Assembly (NCBI GenBank): GCA_947491935.1
Contig: CANLLF010000002.1
Span: forward strand, 310,001-374,000
DNA: 64,000 nucleotides
DNA from: an uncultured Roseicyclus sp.
GTDB taxonomy: Bacteria; Pseudomonadota; Alphaproteobacteria; Rhodobacterales; Rhodobacteraceae
Direction of reading: 5' to 3'
Shown here one piece after another: positions 47,817-56,542 of the stretch. Both the position numbers and the translations under genes were made by a program. How positions within the stretch are numbered: position 1 is the stretch's first letter; each line of letters opens with the position of its first letter. The notes under the pieces were generated by a model. That model worked only from the letters and a program-made list of their open reading frames with translations, searched no databases and was not told the DNA's origin.

Positions 47817-49106
47817 TCATTTCACCAGTGACAAGTGTTGCCGTGGTGCCGGTCGGCCTGCATCGAGCGCATCATAGGGGTCTTCGAGGGACAACATCAT
47901 GTCCACGACCTGGCGCAGAAGCTGCCTGCGGCCCCGTGCGGAATAGAAGCTGCCGGAGATTTGCGAGGTTTCCAGCAGATAGTGGCGATAATCGCGGTAT
48001 GCGCGACTATCGGGGCGGGTGGGGTTCTGGAAGAACGCGCCCATCGGCTGATCCGAGACGAATTCGGGTTTCAGGTAGACGGCCTGCCCAAAGGCCTTGA
48101 GCGGAAGTCCGCGCCAGAGCGCCTGCTGCGCGGCAGTGGAGTTCACCGTCACAGCGGAACGGGCATCGTTAAGGAGCGGGGCGAGTTTGCCGCCGCGCAC
48201 GTAATGCACACGATCGCTGACGCCGTGATGGGCGGCGATCCGGCGGATATCGGCGCGGATCGGGGTGCGGCCATCCTCCAGCGGGTGGGATTTGAACACC
48301 AGGTGGTGGTGGGACGGCGCGCCCTCGGCAAAGCCTGCGATGAGGACCTCGAGAAAATCGGCCAGGGTCTCGAACGGGCCATGGTCGCGGAAGCTGGCAT
48401 CATGGGCCAGCTGCAGAAGCGCCAGGTGATAGGGAAAGCCGCCGGTTTTGATGCGGTAGGTGGCCTGCACCCGGTCGAGCCACAAAAGCGGCATCAGAGC
48501 GAGACGGCGCAGGTAGAGGCGGAATTCCTGCCGCACTGTCAGGGTACGGTGCGGGCGAAACGCGGCATAGGCCCTGTTCGCCAACAGGACAAAGCCGTGA
48601 TAGGCGGCGCCGTAGAACACATGCTGACGCATATCGCCCCATTTTGCTGGCGTGTCGGGCAGGTCGAGATCCAGATCCTTCAGCGCGGCGCGCATCTGCG
48701 CAACGGAGGTCTCCATCAGGCGGGAATGGCCATTGGCGCCGCCGCGTTCGTACGTCACCCAATAGGGGCGCAGATAGCCCTCCTCGAACACGTGGACCCT
48801 CAGGCCACGGGCCTCTGCCTGGGCGATGGCCTCGGCGTGGATCGGGCGGGTATCGCCATAAAGGACCAGATCGGTCACGCCCTTGCCGTCAAGCAGATCG
48901 GCCACGCGGGCAGCCCATTGGTCGGCCTCGTCCGTGAAGGGCAGGTAGGTGTCGCGGTCGGACCAATAGGCCTGATCGCCGCGATTGAACCCGACGCGCC
49001 AGACCCCGGCCCCGGCATTGGCCAGCATCTCCGCCAATTGGCGAAAGAACGGCCCGTGGGGGCCTTGCAGGAACAGGAAAGTGCGATCGTCGTGGCTCTG
49101 CGCCAT
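47817..49106 (-). CDS. kpsS: capsule polysaccharide Kdo-transferase KpsS
   Basis: A 429-residue KpsS-like protein, which adds the first Kdo to the capsule lipid anchor. Typical segments are RTFLFLQGPHGPFFRQLAEML, RVGFNRGDQAYW, LVLYGDTRPIHAEAI, VHVFEEGYLRPYWVTYE and YVRGGKLAPLL. It is the first gene of the operon, about 97 bases before wza, and about 170 bases from the divergent ribE. Confidence 0.88.
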   Translation of the reverse strand: MAQSHDDRTFLFLQGPHGPFFRQLAEMLANAGAGVWRVGFNRGDQAYWSDRDTYLPFTDEADQWAARVADLLDGKGVTDLVLYGDTRPIHAEAIAQAEARGLRVHVFEEGYLRPYWVTYERGGANGHSRLMETSVAQMRAALKDLDLDLPDTPAKWGDMRQHVFYGAAYHGFVLLANRAYAAFRPHRTLTVRQEFRLYLRRLALMPLLWLDRVQATYRIKTGGFPYHLALLQLAHDASFRDHGPFETLADFLEVLIAGFAEGAPSHHHLVFKSHPLEDGRTPIRADIRRIAAHHGVSDRVHYVRGGKLAPLLNDARSAVTVNSTAAQQALWRGLPLKAFGQAVYLKPEFVSDQPMGAFFQNPTRPDSRAYRDYRHYLLETSQISGSFYSARGRRQLLRQVVDMMLSLEDPYDALDAGRPAPRQHLSLVK

Positions 49107-49275
49107 GGGCCATCATCCGCTGGGTCTGGGCGCGATTTAGCGGCATTTTCCTAAGAGGATCAAAACACTTGGCGCGTTCGGGGCACATTTAGGCGCAGAG
49201 CGTGGCACATGCGCCGACTGGACGGCCCTTGGCACCCCGCGGTAGGAGGGGCGGACGAGCTTCGGAGGGCGCGAT

Positions 49276-49866
49276 ATGTTCACAGGTATCATCACCGATC
49301 TGGGCGAGGTGCGGGCGCTGGAGCATCGCGGCGATCTGCGGGCGCGCATCGGCACCGGCTATGACATGGGCAGCGTCGATCTGGGTGCGTCGATTGCGTG
49401 TGATGGCGTTTGCCTGACGGTCGTGGCGATGGGGGACGATTGGTTCGACGTGGATATCTCGGCCGAGAGCGTGTCGAAAACGAATGTGGGCTGTTGGGTT
49501 GAAGGCGCCCGGCTGAACTTGGAGCGCGCGTTGAAGGTGGGCGACGAATTGGGCGGACATATCGTATCGGGCCATGTGGATGGCGTGGCGGAGATCATCG
49601 CGATGGAGGACGAGGGCGACAGCACCCGGTTCACCTTCCGTGCGCCCGACGATCTGGCACGGTTCGTGGCGCCCAAGGGCTCGGTTGCGCTGAACGGGAC
49701 GTCCCTGACCGTGAATGAGGTTGAGGGGGCGAAGTTCGGGGTGAATATCATTCCCCACACGAAAAGCGTAACAACCTGGGGTGCGGCCGCTTTCGGGGAT
49801 CCGGTGAATATGGAGATCGATACCCTGGCGCGCTATGTCGCGCGTCTGGCAGATTGGCAGGGGTAG
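49276..49866 (+). CDS. ribE: riboflavin synthase alpha subunit RibE
   Basis: A 196-residue riboflavin synthase that dismutates two 6,7-dimethyl-8-ribityllumazines. It has the two internal barrels: MFTGIITDLGEVRAL at the start, CDGVCLTVV, then NLERALKVGDELGGHIVSGHVDG, and a second LNGTSLTVNEVEG. It is separated from ribD by the kps block; downstream follow a small unknown gene pair and ribBX. Confidence 0.95.
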   Translation: MFTGIITDLGEVRALEHRGDLRARIGTGYDMGSVDLGASIACDGVCLTVVAMGDDWFDVDISAESVSKTNVGCWVEGARLNLERALKVGDELGGHIVSGHVDGVAEIIAMEDEGDSTRFTFRAPDDLARFVAPKGSVALNGTSLTVNEVEGAKFGVNIIPHTKSVTTWGAAAFGDPVNMEIDTLARYVARLADWQG

Positions 49867-49981
49867 AGGCCGGGCAGCCGTCGCCCACCCACCCGCCCCG
49901 CCGTCTGCCCGGCCTCGTCCCATCGGACGTGGCGCGGTGGATTGGAGGGGGGATTTGGGTATTTTGGACCAGTGGAAGGGG
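49867..49981 (+). repeat. hairpin-plus-tail repeat, copy 1
   Basis: After ribE there is an 11-bp perfect hairpin (AGGCCGGGCAG at 49867-49877 with its complement at 49905-49915). The tail GGGTATTTTGGACCAGTGGA... ends at 49981 and matches a second copy at 60544-60568 in 22 of 25 positions. The GGAAGGGG of the tail is well placed as ribosome site for the gene at 49989. Confidence 0.65.
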
Positions 49982-49988
49982 TAGTTTG

Positions 49989-50210
49989 ATGAAGCCGTTG
50001 GTGGTGCGGTCCATTGAAGACTGGTCCGGCCAGCGATGCGTGGATGTGCGGCGGGAGGCGGATGGGCTGTTTTCCTGGGCAGAATGCAGACGTGATCCGG
50101 AGGATGGCCATGGCTGGCGGTTTCTGGGGCTTGGCGCAGGCGGGTTTTCGGACGAGGCTGCGGCCTTGGACGATGCGCGCCGCGCGGTTGGATGGATGGA
50201 GGATGTATGA
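49989..50210 (+). CDS. small hypothetical protein
   Basis: A 73-residue acidic protein, MKPLVVRSIEDWSGQRCVDVR...LDDARRAVGWMEDV. No family is recognised. The ribosome-binding purines sit inside the repeat tail just upstream. Its stop overlaps the start of the next gene (ATGATG region), so they are coupled. It lies within the rib cluster. Confidence 0.65.
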   Translation: MKPLVVRSIEDWSGQRCVDVRREADGLFSWAECRRDPEDGHGWRFLGLGAGGFSDEAAALDDARRAVGWMEDV

Positions 50211-50767
50211 TGGCGGAGATCGGGCATAATGGTGGGCCGTCCATAGAGCGGGGCGCGGGGTTCCGGAAAGTGGCCTGGGGCAAGGCGAGGACGGCGTTGA
50301 TGCCGACCTTGCCTTTGGAGGTTGTGCGGCTGCGCGTAAAGCGGGCGGAGCGGCTGGGCCTGCCCTACAAGGCTTATGCCACGATCCGGGCGGTGAGCGG
50401 GCGGGATATCGTGGGGTTTTTGTTTTCCGACAACGGGTTGGATATGGGCCGGGGCGGATCGGTCCCCGCTCATGTCGTGGATCGGTTGCAGGGGCTGGAG
50501 GGGGCGGCCGCGCGTTTGGGTGCGATCCATTTGCCCCGCGATCCGGCGGCAATTGCGGCCATGGCCGGGCTGGAGGCCGCGATCCGCGCGCCGGACCTGA
50601 TGACGCCCTGGCGGGGGATGCGTGATACGTTGCTTGGCCTGGCGCGAGACGCCGCCGTGCCGCCCGACGGGCTGGTTGTGGTGGCCGCCCATGCGCTGGA
50701 GCGGGAATGGTGTGGAGCGGCCGATCTGGCTGGCATCATACCCCGCGAGGTGTTCTTCGGCCGCTGA
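50210..50767 (+). CDS. hypothetical protein with an IGHNGGP motif
   Basis: A 185-residue protein beginning MAEIGHNGGPSIERG. The IGHNGGP motif recurs at the N-terminus of many alphaproteobacterial, often phage-associated, proteins (recalled). The rest is Arg- and Ala-rich and helical (RLRVKRAERLGLPYKAYATIRAVSGRDIVGFLFSDNGL). No enzyme family is assigned. It is translationally coupled to the 49989 gene. The frame has an ATG one codon upstream as well. Confidence 0.65.
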   Translation: MAEIGHNGGPSIERGAGFRKVAWGKARTALMPTLPLEVVRLRVKRAERLGLPYKAYATIRAVSGRDIVGFLFSDNGLDMGRGGSVPAHVVDRLQGLEGAAARLGAIHLPRDPAAIAAMAGLEAAIRAPDLMTPWRGMRDTLLGLARDAAVPPDGLVVVAAHALEREWCGAADLAGIIPREVFFGR

Positions 50768-50869
50768 CCTTTTGCCTACGTGGCGCTGCGTCGCGCGTGG
50801 CGCTCTCTGGCCAATCGGGCGGGCATGGATTATCTGCGCCTCAAGTGCTGCGCGAAAGGGATGCCTGCC

Positions 50870-52000
50870 ATGAACCAACCCTTCGAGGAACCGGGCCCCG
50901 TGGAACGGGATTGGTCCGACGCGATCTCTTCGGTTGAGGAGATCCTGGAGGATGCGCAAAACGGGCGGATGTTCATTCTGGTGGACCATGAGGATCGCGA
51001 GAATGAAGGCGATCTGGTGATCCCGGCGCAATGGGCGACGCCCGATGTGATCAACTTCATGGCGACCCATGGGCGCGGTCTGATTTGCCTGTCGATGACG
51101 TCGGACCGGATCGATCAGCTTGGCCTGCAGCTGATGTCGACGAACAATTCATCGCGCCACGAGACGGCCTTCACGATCTCCATAGAGGCGCGCGAAGGGG
51201 TGACCACGGGCATTTCGGCCGCTGACCGCGCCAAGACGGTTCAGGTGGCCATCGACGCCTCCAAGGGGGCCGCGGATATCGCGACGCCGGGTCATGTGTT
51301 CCCGCTGCGGGCGCGGGACGGGGGGGTGTTGGTGCGGGCGGGCCATACGGAGGCCGCAGTCGACATCGCGCGGCTGGCGGGGCTTACGCCTGCGGGTGTG
51401 ATTTGCGAGATCATGAACGAGGACGGGTCGATGTCCCGTCTGCCGGACCTGATCGCCTTTGCGCAACGGCACAACCTCAAGATCGGCACGATCAGTGACC
51501 TGATCTCCTACCGGCGGCGCCACGACAACCTGGTGAAGGTGAAGCAGGAAGAAGTCATCGACAGCGAATTCGGCGGCGCGTGGAATATGCGGATTTACAC
51601 CGATGAAACGCAAGGCGCCGAGCATATCGTGCTGATCAAGGGCGATCTGTCGGGGCCGGAGCCGGTGCTGGTGCGGATGCATGCGATGGATCCGCTCCTG
51701 GACGTTGTTGGCACGGGTCCGCGCGGGCGGGCGGCGGAGTTCGGCGATGCCATGCAGCTGATCGCCGAGGAAGGGCGCGGTGTGCTGGTGCTGCTCCGGG
51801 ACTTGACGATGAAGCTGGTGGTGGGCGATGAGGTCTCGCCCCAGACTTTGCGACAATATGGATTGGGGGCGCAGATCCTCAGTTCGCTCGGGATCAGCGA
51901 CATGATCCTTCTGACAAATTCTCCCCAGCCCAAAGTGGTGGGGCTGGACGCCTACGGGTTGTCCATCACGGGCACGCGCAAAATCTCGGAGCTGGGATAA
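50870..52000 (+). CDS. ribB: 3,4-dihydroxy-2-butanone 4-phosphate synthase with degenerate GTP cyclohydrolase II domain (RibBX)
   Basis: A 376-residue protein. The N-terminal DHBP synthase domain converts ribulose 5-phosphate to the four-carbon precursor of riboflavin; its acidic motif [12 protein letters not shown]-type (here [13 protein letters not shown]), [10 protein letters not shown], and [14 protein letters not shown] are present. The C-terminal half resembles GTP cyclohydrolase II but lacks the zinc-binding cysteines: the usual GSLRCDCG region reads [12 protein letters not shown]. This fits the RibBX type known in alphaproteobacteria, where the second domain is inactive. The start at 50870 follows AAAGGGATGCC. 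GTP cyclohydrolase must be elsewhere. Confidence 0.93.
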   Translation: MNQPFEEPGPVERDWSDAISSVEEILEDAQNGRMFILVDHEDRENEGDLVIPAQWATPDVINFMATHGRGLICLSMTSDRIDQLGLQLMSTNNSSRHETAFTISIEAREGVTTGISAADRAKTVQVAIDASKGAADIATPGHVFPLRARDGGVLVRAGHTEAAVDIARLAGLTPAGVICEIMNEDGSMSRLPDLIAFAQRHNLKIGTISDLISYRRRHDNLVKVKQEEVIDSEFGGAWNMRIYTDETQGAEHIVLIKGDLSGPEPVLVRMHAMDPLLDVVGTGPRGRAAEFGDAMQLIAEEGRGVLVLLRDLTMKLVVGDEVSPQTLRQYGLGAQILSSLGISDMILLTNSPQPKVVGLDAYGLSITGTRKISELG

Positions 52001-52536
52001 TGGCTGGACATTCTGACAACGATCTGGGGCTGCCAGACTTCGACAAGCCGGTGAAAGTGGCGATTGTGATCGCGCCCTACTACACGTCGATTTCCGAGGC
52101 GCAGCTGACCGCCGCGCGGGGCGTGCTGGACAAAGCCGGTGTGACCCATGAGACGATCGAAGTGCCCGGATCGCTGGAAGTGCCCACGGCCATCGGCATC
52201 TCCCATCGGTTGAGCAATTTCGATGGTTACGTGGCGCTCGGCTGCGTGATCCGGGGGGCGACGTCCCACTATGACGTGGTGGTCAATGAAAGCTCGCGGG
52301 CTCTGACGATGCTGGGGTTGCAGGGCCTGTGCATCGGGAACGGGATTATCACGGTGGAGACCCGGGAACAGGCCGAGGAGCGCGCCGACGGGGCGCGGCT
52401 CAACACGGCGGGCGGCGCGGCGGAAGCCGCGCTGCACCTGATCGCGCTCACCCGCAAATACGGAAAGCCGACGGGCAATCTCGGCTTCAAGCCCCGCGGC
52501 ACGATCGAGATCGCAGATGGGTCGGCAGGCGCATGA
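52000..52536 (+). CDS. ribH: 6,7-dimethyl-8-ribityllumazine synthase RibH
   Basis: A 178-residue lumazine synthase that joins the RibB and RibD products. The catalytic segments PGSLEVPTAIG and ALGCVIRGATSHYDVVVNE are visible. Its ATG overlaps the ribBX stop by one base, and its end overlaps nusB by four bases, so the three are coupled. Confidence 0.95.
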   Translation: MAGHSDNDLGLPDFDKPVKVAIVIAPYYTSISEAQLTAARGVLDKAGVTHETIEVPGSLEVPTAIGISHRLSNFDGYVALGCVIRGATSHYDVVVNESSRALTMLGLQGLCIGNGIITVETREQAEERADGARLNTAGGAAEAALHLIALTRKYGKPTGNLGFKPRGTIEIADGSAGA

Positions 52537-53018
52537 GTGAGGCGAAACCCAAGGGCCCGTCCCGCGACGAGAAACGCCAGATGAAATCGGCGTCGCGGCT
52601 ATATGCCGTGCAAGCTTTATTCCAGATGGAGCATTCCAACCAGACGCTCGATGCCGTGCGCGGTGAGTTTGAAACGCATCGGTTCGGCGCGGTCTATGAG
52701 GGCGAAGAAATGGCCGAGGGGAACCCCGACGTCTTCCGCGCGCTTCTCGAAGGGGCCGTCGAAAGCCAGGCGAAGATCGACCAGATGACCGACCGGGCGC
52801 TGGTGGCCAAATGGCCGATTAACCGGATCGACCCGACCCTGCGGGCGCTGTTCCGGGCGGCGGGCGCCGAGATGATTGCAGGCGAGACGCCGCCGAAGGT
52901 GGTGATCACGGAATTCGTCGATGTGGCGCGTGCGTTCTTTCCTGACGGCAAAGAGGCGAAGTTCGTCAATGCCGTGCTCGATCACATGGCGCGGGAGACC
53001 CGGCCCGAGGCGTTTTGA
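52533..53018 (+). CDS. nusB: transcription antitermination factor NusB
   Basis: A 161-residue NusB, which binds boxA with S10 during rRNA antitermination. The helical SASRLYAVQALFQMEHSN, then NRIDPTLRALFRAAGAEMI and VVITEFVDVARAFFPDGKEAKFVNAVLD are characteristic. The start lies inside the last codons of ribH (ATGA). RibH-NusB linkage is widespread in bacteria. Confidence 0.95.
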   Translation: MSEAKPKGPSRDEKRQMKSASRLYAVQALFQMEHSNQTLDAVRGEFETHRFGAVYEGEEMAEGNPDVFRALLEGAVESQAKIDQMTDRALVAKWPINRIDPTLRALFRAAGAEMIAGETPPKVVITEFVDVARAFFPDGKEAKFVNAVLDHMARETRPEAF

Positions 53019-53023
53019 AAGCC

Positions 53024-53470
53024 TCAGATATCGCGTCTCGCATCCGGGACGTGATGGAAGCTGATCGCCAGCCTGTTCCACGCATTCATCTGCGAGATGA
53101 TCAGGGTCAGATCCACGATTTCCTCGTCCGAAAAATAAGTACCCAGATCGTCGTAAAGCGCCTGTGGTGCGCCGTTGGTGGCGATATGGGTAACGCTTTC
53201 CGCCCATGCCAGCGCGGCCTTTTCGGCGGCGGTGAAAAACGGCACTTCCCGCCAGACGATCAGGCAATCGAGCCGCTGCTGTGTCTCACCCGCCTGTCGG
53301 GCTTCGGTCGTGTGCAGGTCAACGCAATAGGCGCATCCATTGATTTGCGAGACGCGGAGTTCCAGCAGGGCCCTTAGGGCAGGCGGAATGGATGCCATGT
53401 TGTTCTTGGCCTTCACCATGTTTTTGATGGCTTGGGGATTTACGGAAACGCAATCCAGACGCTCACTCAA
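53024..53470 (-). CDS. AhpD-like carboxymuconolactone decarboxylase family protein
   Basis: A 148-residue alkylhydroperoxidase-like (AhpD/CMD family) protein. The redox motif CAYCVDLHTTEAR contains the CxxC pair and histidine of the proton relay. The start is a TTG at 53470, set by a perfect Shine-Dalgarno AAGGAGG upstream and by the family's usual beginning SERLD. An ATG-based start would lose the N-terminal helix or extend into unrelated sequence. It is convergent with nusB, only five bases away, and probably handles peroxides or related substrates. Confidence 0.88.
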   Translation of the reverse strand: MSERLDCVSVNPQAIKNMVKAKNNMASIPPALRALLELRVSQINGCAYCVDLHTTEARQAGETQQRLDCLIVWREVPFFTAAEKAALAWAESVTHIATNGAPQALYDDLGTYFSDEEIVDLTLIISQMNAWNRLAISFHHVPDARRDI

Positions 53471-53661
53471 ATCAGGATCCTCCTTTTTTGGGCGACCATG
53501 ACAGGCGTGCCTCACCTTGGCCAGATTCCGGCGCTGGCCGGACGGGAATTTTCGTTCCCTCTTTGCCCTCAGCATCTTTTGGCATCCGGCGTGGGTATCG
53601 AGTTCACTCTGGGCTCAACGCCAAGAATAATCAGCAATCGGGGCGATGTTTCAGCGGAGCA

Positions 53662-54120
53662 TTAAGGTAAGAAATAGACAGATATGCCATCGGCGGTTGG
53701 GCCGGCGAGGACGGCACCTTGAACGGTACTCATCAAGACGGGCGATCCCGTAAGGATTTGATTTGCGATTGCAAAGTGATCAGCAACGGGATCCGTATCA
53801 TCGATGATCACGCCACGTCCGCGCGTCCAGTGGGTCGGTGAGCAGGCTTTCGGATAATCTGTCGTAACAAACCGTGTCGCGCAAAATGTACCGGTTGAAC
53901 CTGTCTGGCAAATGGTGGTGGATCGATAAACCAACATAGTCTGACCGTGTGCCACGGTATCCATTTCAGATTGCTCAATTGTTTCCATGCAGTTGGCTTC
54001 AAAGATCTCCGTTGCAGCGGCTTGAACATCGCGAAATGTAAGCCCAGGGACTGTGGCCCATGAGACATTGGCAATTGTTGCAACGGCCACGGCACAGGAG
54101 ATGAAAGCTGGAATCCGCAT
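53662..54120 (-). CDS. secreted hypothetical protein
   Basis: A 152-residue exported protein with a signal peptide (MRIPAFISCAVAVATIANVSWA) and cysteines in EANCMET, STTICQTG, TFCATRF and KACSPTHW, likely two disulfides. No family is recognised. AT-richer than the nusB cluster. Confidence 0.6.
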   Translation of the reverse strand: MRIPAFISCAVAVATIANVSWATVPGLTFRDVQAAATEIFEANCMETIEQSEMDTVAHGQTMLVYRSTTICQTGSTGTFCATRFVTTDYPKACSPTHWTRGRGVIIDDTDPVADHFAIANQILTGSPVLMSTVQGAVLAGPTADGISVYFLP

Positions 54121-54279
54121 GGAAGCACCATAAGCAGGCGAGCAAGGTGTTCAAGCGATAGAACGGGCGCGAAGTACAGGTCAACACGACAGAGTTGCGG
54201 CCATATCGCGCTTCTATCGGTGGCAGCACATCGCCGTGGTGTCTGGTCGTGTTCAGTTGCGAGCATTTGGTTGCTTCCG

Positions 54280-55071
54280 TCACTCTTCCACCTGCTCCAC
54301 TTCCCCTTCAAACACCATCTGATACTCCTCAAGCTCCTCGGGCAGCAGCACGTAGATCGCGTCCGGCGGCGTGCTGAGCGCGTGCTGCATAAGGCGGACG
54401 TCCACGCCCATGGCGTCGAGATGCGCCATCACCTTGCCCTGACCGTATTGGATATCCTCGATGGCCAGAAACGCGGGCAGGGCCGTGTTTTCGCCGAAAT
54501 AATGCTGATGCACGCCCACCATGGCATCGTCCGCGATCAGGCGCGTGGTGCCGCCCGCCAGGATGTAGGGGCAGGCCGAGAGGCAGATGTCGCCGGGCTC
54601 CATCAGCGTGCCGAGTTCCGCCTCGCGGATCGCGGCGCCGATGGCCAGCGCGTCGTGGACGGAGCCACCCGGCGAATGCAGGCGGATCGTGTCGAAGGCG
54701 GCGTCGGCGCCGAGCCATTCGGTGAAGCGGCTGGCGTCGCCCGGTGCGATCTGTCCTGTGACAAGCGCCGTGCCGCCCTCGGTGGTGAAGCGCAGGCGGG
54801 TGGGCATGTCGCCGGGATCGGGGATCGCCGTCTGCCGGTCACTGTCACGTGGGGCGCGGTCCGGCAGGTCGCCGGGGCGATAGCGGCGGACCTGGTCGCC
54901 GGGGGCCACGGGCGCGTCGAGATTGGGCGCTGAGGTGCCGGTGAAGAGCCGCGGGATCGCGCCGAGCAGGTCGGAGCCCGCCAGTACGACCGCCATCGCT
55001 ATCTGAACCGCGAGGATCGCCAGGATCGCGCGGCGGACCATGCCGCCCTTGGGCGCGGGGATGTCAGTCAT
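54280..55071 (-). CDS. ClpP-like periplasmic or membrane-anchored protease
   Basis: A 263-residue protein with one N-terminal membrane segment (MVRRAILAILAVQIAMAVVLAG) and a ClpP/crotonase-type domain. The oxyanion motif SPGGSVHDAL, the likely nucleophile Ser165 in LSACPYILAGG and His188 in VGVHQHYF match the Ser/His spacing of ClpP proteases (23 residues here). It belongs with the COG3904-type predicted periplasmic proteases, whose targets are unknown. The start overlaps the end of the upstream coiled-coil membrane gene by eight bases, so they are translated together. Confidence 0.78.
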   Translation of the reverse strand: MTDIPAPKGGMVRRAILAILAVQIAMAVVLAGSDLLGAIPRLFTGTSAPNLDAPVAPGDQVRRYRPGDLPDRAPRDSDRQTAIPDPGDMPTRLRFTTEGGTALVTGQIAPGDASRFTEWLGADAAFDTIRLHSPGGSVHDALAIGAAIREAELGTLMEPGDICLSACPYILAGGTTRLIADDAMVGVHQHYFGENTALPAFLAIEDIQYGQGKVMAHLDAMGVDVRLMQHALSTPPDAIYVLLPEELEEYQMVFEGEVEQVEE

Positions 55072-56395
55072 TGGAGCGGGCGGGCGATTGCGGCAGTGGA
55101 CTCACGTTTTCCGGCGTCACCGGGGCGGGCGGGCGCACCCGGCTGCCAGCCTGTTCAACCTGCACCTGATCGGCACGGTCAAGGGCCTCCATCTCTCGCA
55201 TCGCGTGCAGGGCAGAGCGCAGTTCGGCCAGCGTCAGCGTGTCTTCCGCCGGAAGGTCGCCCCGCCCGGCGCGGATCGCGCTTTGCGTGACCATCAGGAT
55301 CAGGACCAGCACGGCGGGCAGCAGGTCGATCGCGATGGCCCCGGCCCAGGATGGCACGAAATTGCCCGCATAAAGGATCACCGCATCGGCGGAGGAGACG
55401 GGCGTGTAGGTGACCTGCGGCGTGGCCGGACGCGCCAGCACCTGTTCGGCCGCGTCTTCCAGCGACTGCGCGCGCAGGGCGAGGACCTGCAGGACGGAGG
55501 TGATCGTCGATTGTTGCGCATTCTGCCCCGCCGCGCCGGACGCATCTAGTTCGGGCAGCACGACTGAGGCCGAGAGGTCCTCCGCCGCGCGGTCCACCAG
55601 CGGGGCGACGGACAGTTGGCGCAGGCTGGTGACAAGCCCGGCAAGCCGCACGGCGTCTTCGGAAAACGCAACCGACCGGGCCTCCACGGCGCCGGGCTCC
55701 ACGATCAGGGCGCGCATCCGGGACAGGATCGCATTGCCTTCCTCGAACGCGGCCTCGATCAGCGGCGATTGCGCCTGGATCTGCACCTCAAGCGCGGCCA
55801 GTTCCTCGGCCTTCTGACGCAGCACGCGGAACACGGCCCCACGCCCGGCAAGGCCCGACAGATCGCCTGCCGCTTCTTGCTCGGAGAGATCCTCGAAGCT
55901 CTGCCTGACACGGGCCACGTCGCGCTCCAGCGCCTGTGCGCTGACGGCGGTATCATGGGCCTGTTCCAGCGCTTCCTGATATTCCTGCACGGTCTGCGCC
56001 AGATGCTGCTCCACCGCCGCGGATCCGGCCAAAGCGGCGGCGTTCAGCCACGATGACATCGCGATAATCGCAAGCGATCCCAACGCCATGGCACCCATCA
56101 GTTTCAGCTTCGCGCCCCCCGTCCGCATCGCGGGCAGAAGCCGCATCAGGTAGGACCAGAAGACGAAGATCCCCACGGATACGGCGATGGAATAGGCCGA
56201 CGCGGCAAAGAACGACAACGCGCCGGTATCGTCCAGAAGCGATGAGACGCCCAGATAAGTGTAAATGCCCGAGGCTGTGGCCAACACCGCCAAGGCCGCG
56301 CCCGAAAAGCTGTCGAGCCAGGTCAGATGCCCCTGCAATTCACGGGCATGGGCCAGCCCGTAATCATCGCGGCTTGGTCGTCTTTGGTCGGGCAT
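55064..56395 (-). CDS. hypothetical membrane protein with a coiled coil
   Basis: A 443-residue protein with three or four N-terminal membrane segments (e.g. GAALAVLATASGIYTYLGV, SAYSIAVSVGIFVFWSYLM, LMGAMALGSLAIIAMSSWL), a long Glu/Ala/Gln-rich helical stretch of coiled-coil type (residues ~125-300, EQHLAQTVQEYQEALEQ), and a further membrane segment (WAGAIAIDLLPAVLVLILMV) before a Pro-rich tail. It is directly upstream of the ClpP-like gene with overlap. No family recognised; the coiled coil may hold substrates or partners for the protease. Confidence 0.72.
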   Translation of the reverse strand: MPDQRRPSRDDYGLAHARELQGHLTWLDSFSGAALAVLATASGIYTYLGVSSLLDDTGALSFFAASAYSIAVSVGIFVFWSYLMRLLPAMRTGGAKLKLMGAMALGSLAIIAMSSWLNAAALAGSAAVEQHLAQTVQEYQEALEQAHDTAVSAQALERDVARVRQSFEDLSEQEAAGDLSGLAGRGAVFRVLRQKAEELAALEVQIQAQSPLIEAAFEEGNAILSRMRALIVEPGAVEARSVAFSEDAVRLAGLVTSLRQLSVAPLVDRAAEDLSASVVLPELDASGAAGQNAQQSTITSVLQVLALRAQSLEDAAEQVLARPATPQVTYTPVSSADAVILYAGNFVPSWAGAIAIDLLPAVLVLILMVTQSAIRAGRGDLPAEDTLTLAELRSALHAMREMEALDRADQVQVEQAGSRVRPPAPVTPENVSPLPQSPARSND

Positions 56396-56542
56396 GTTGG
56401 GCTCTCCGCGTCAGGTGTAGCGCCTAATATAGCGATGCGGTGCAAAAGGCCCAAGTCACCCCCTTGTGACGGCGGTTCCGCACCCCATATGCGCAGCGCC
56501 GGTTGGATCGCGCGCGGATCGTGCAGCGCGACACCGGGGGAG

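Noticed and set aside
44591-49154. Long frames antisense to kpsC, wza and kpsS
   Set aside because: Typical mirror frames of GC-rich genes; kps genes carry all family motifs.
49276-50870. FMN riboswitch upstream of ribE or ribBX
   Set aside because: The conserved RFN-element segments were looked for and not seen in either leader.
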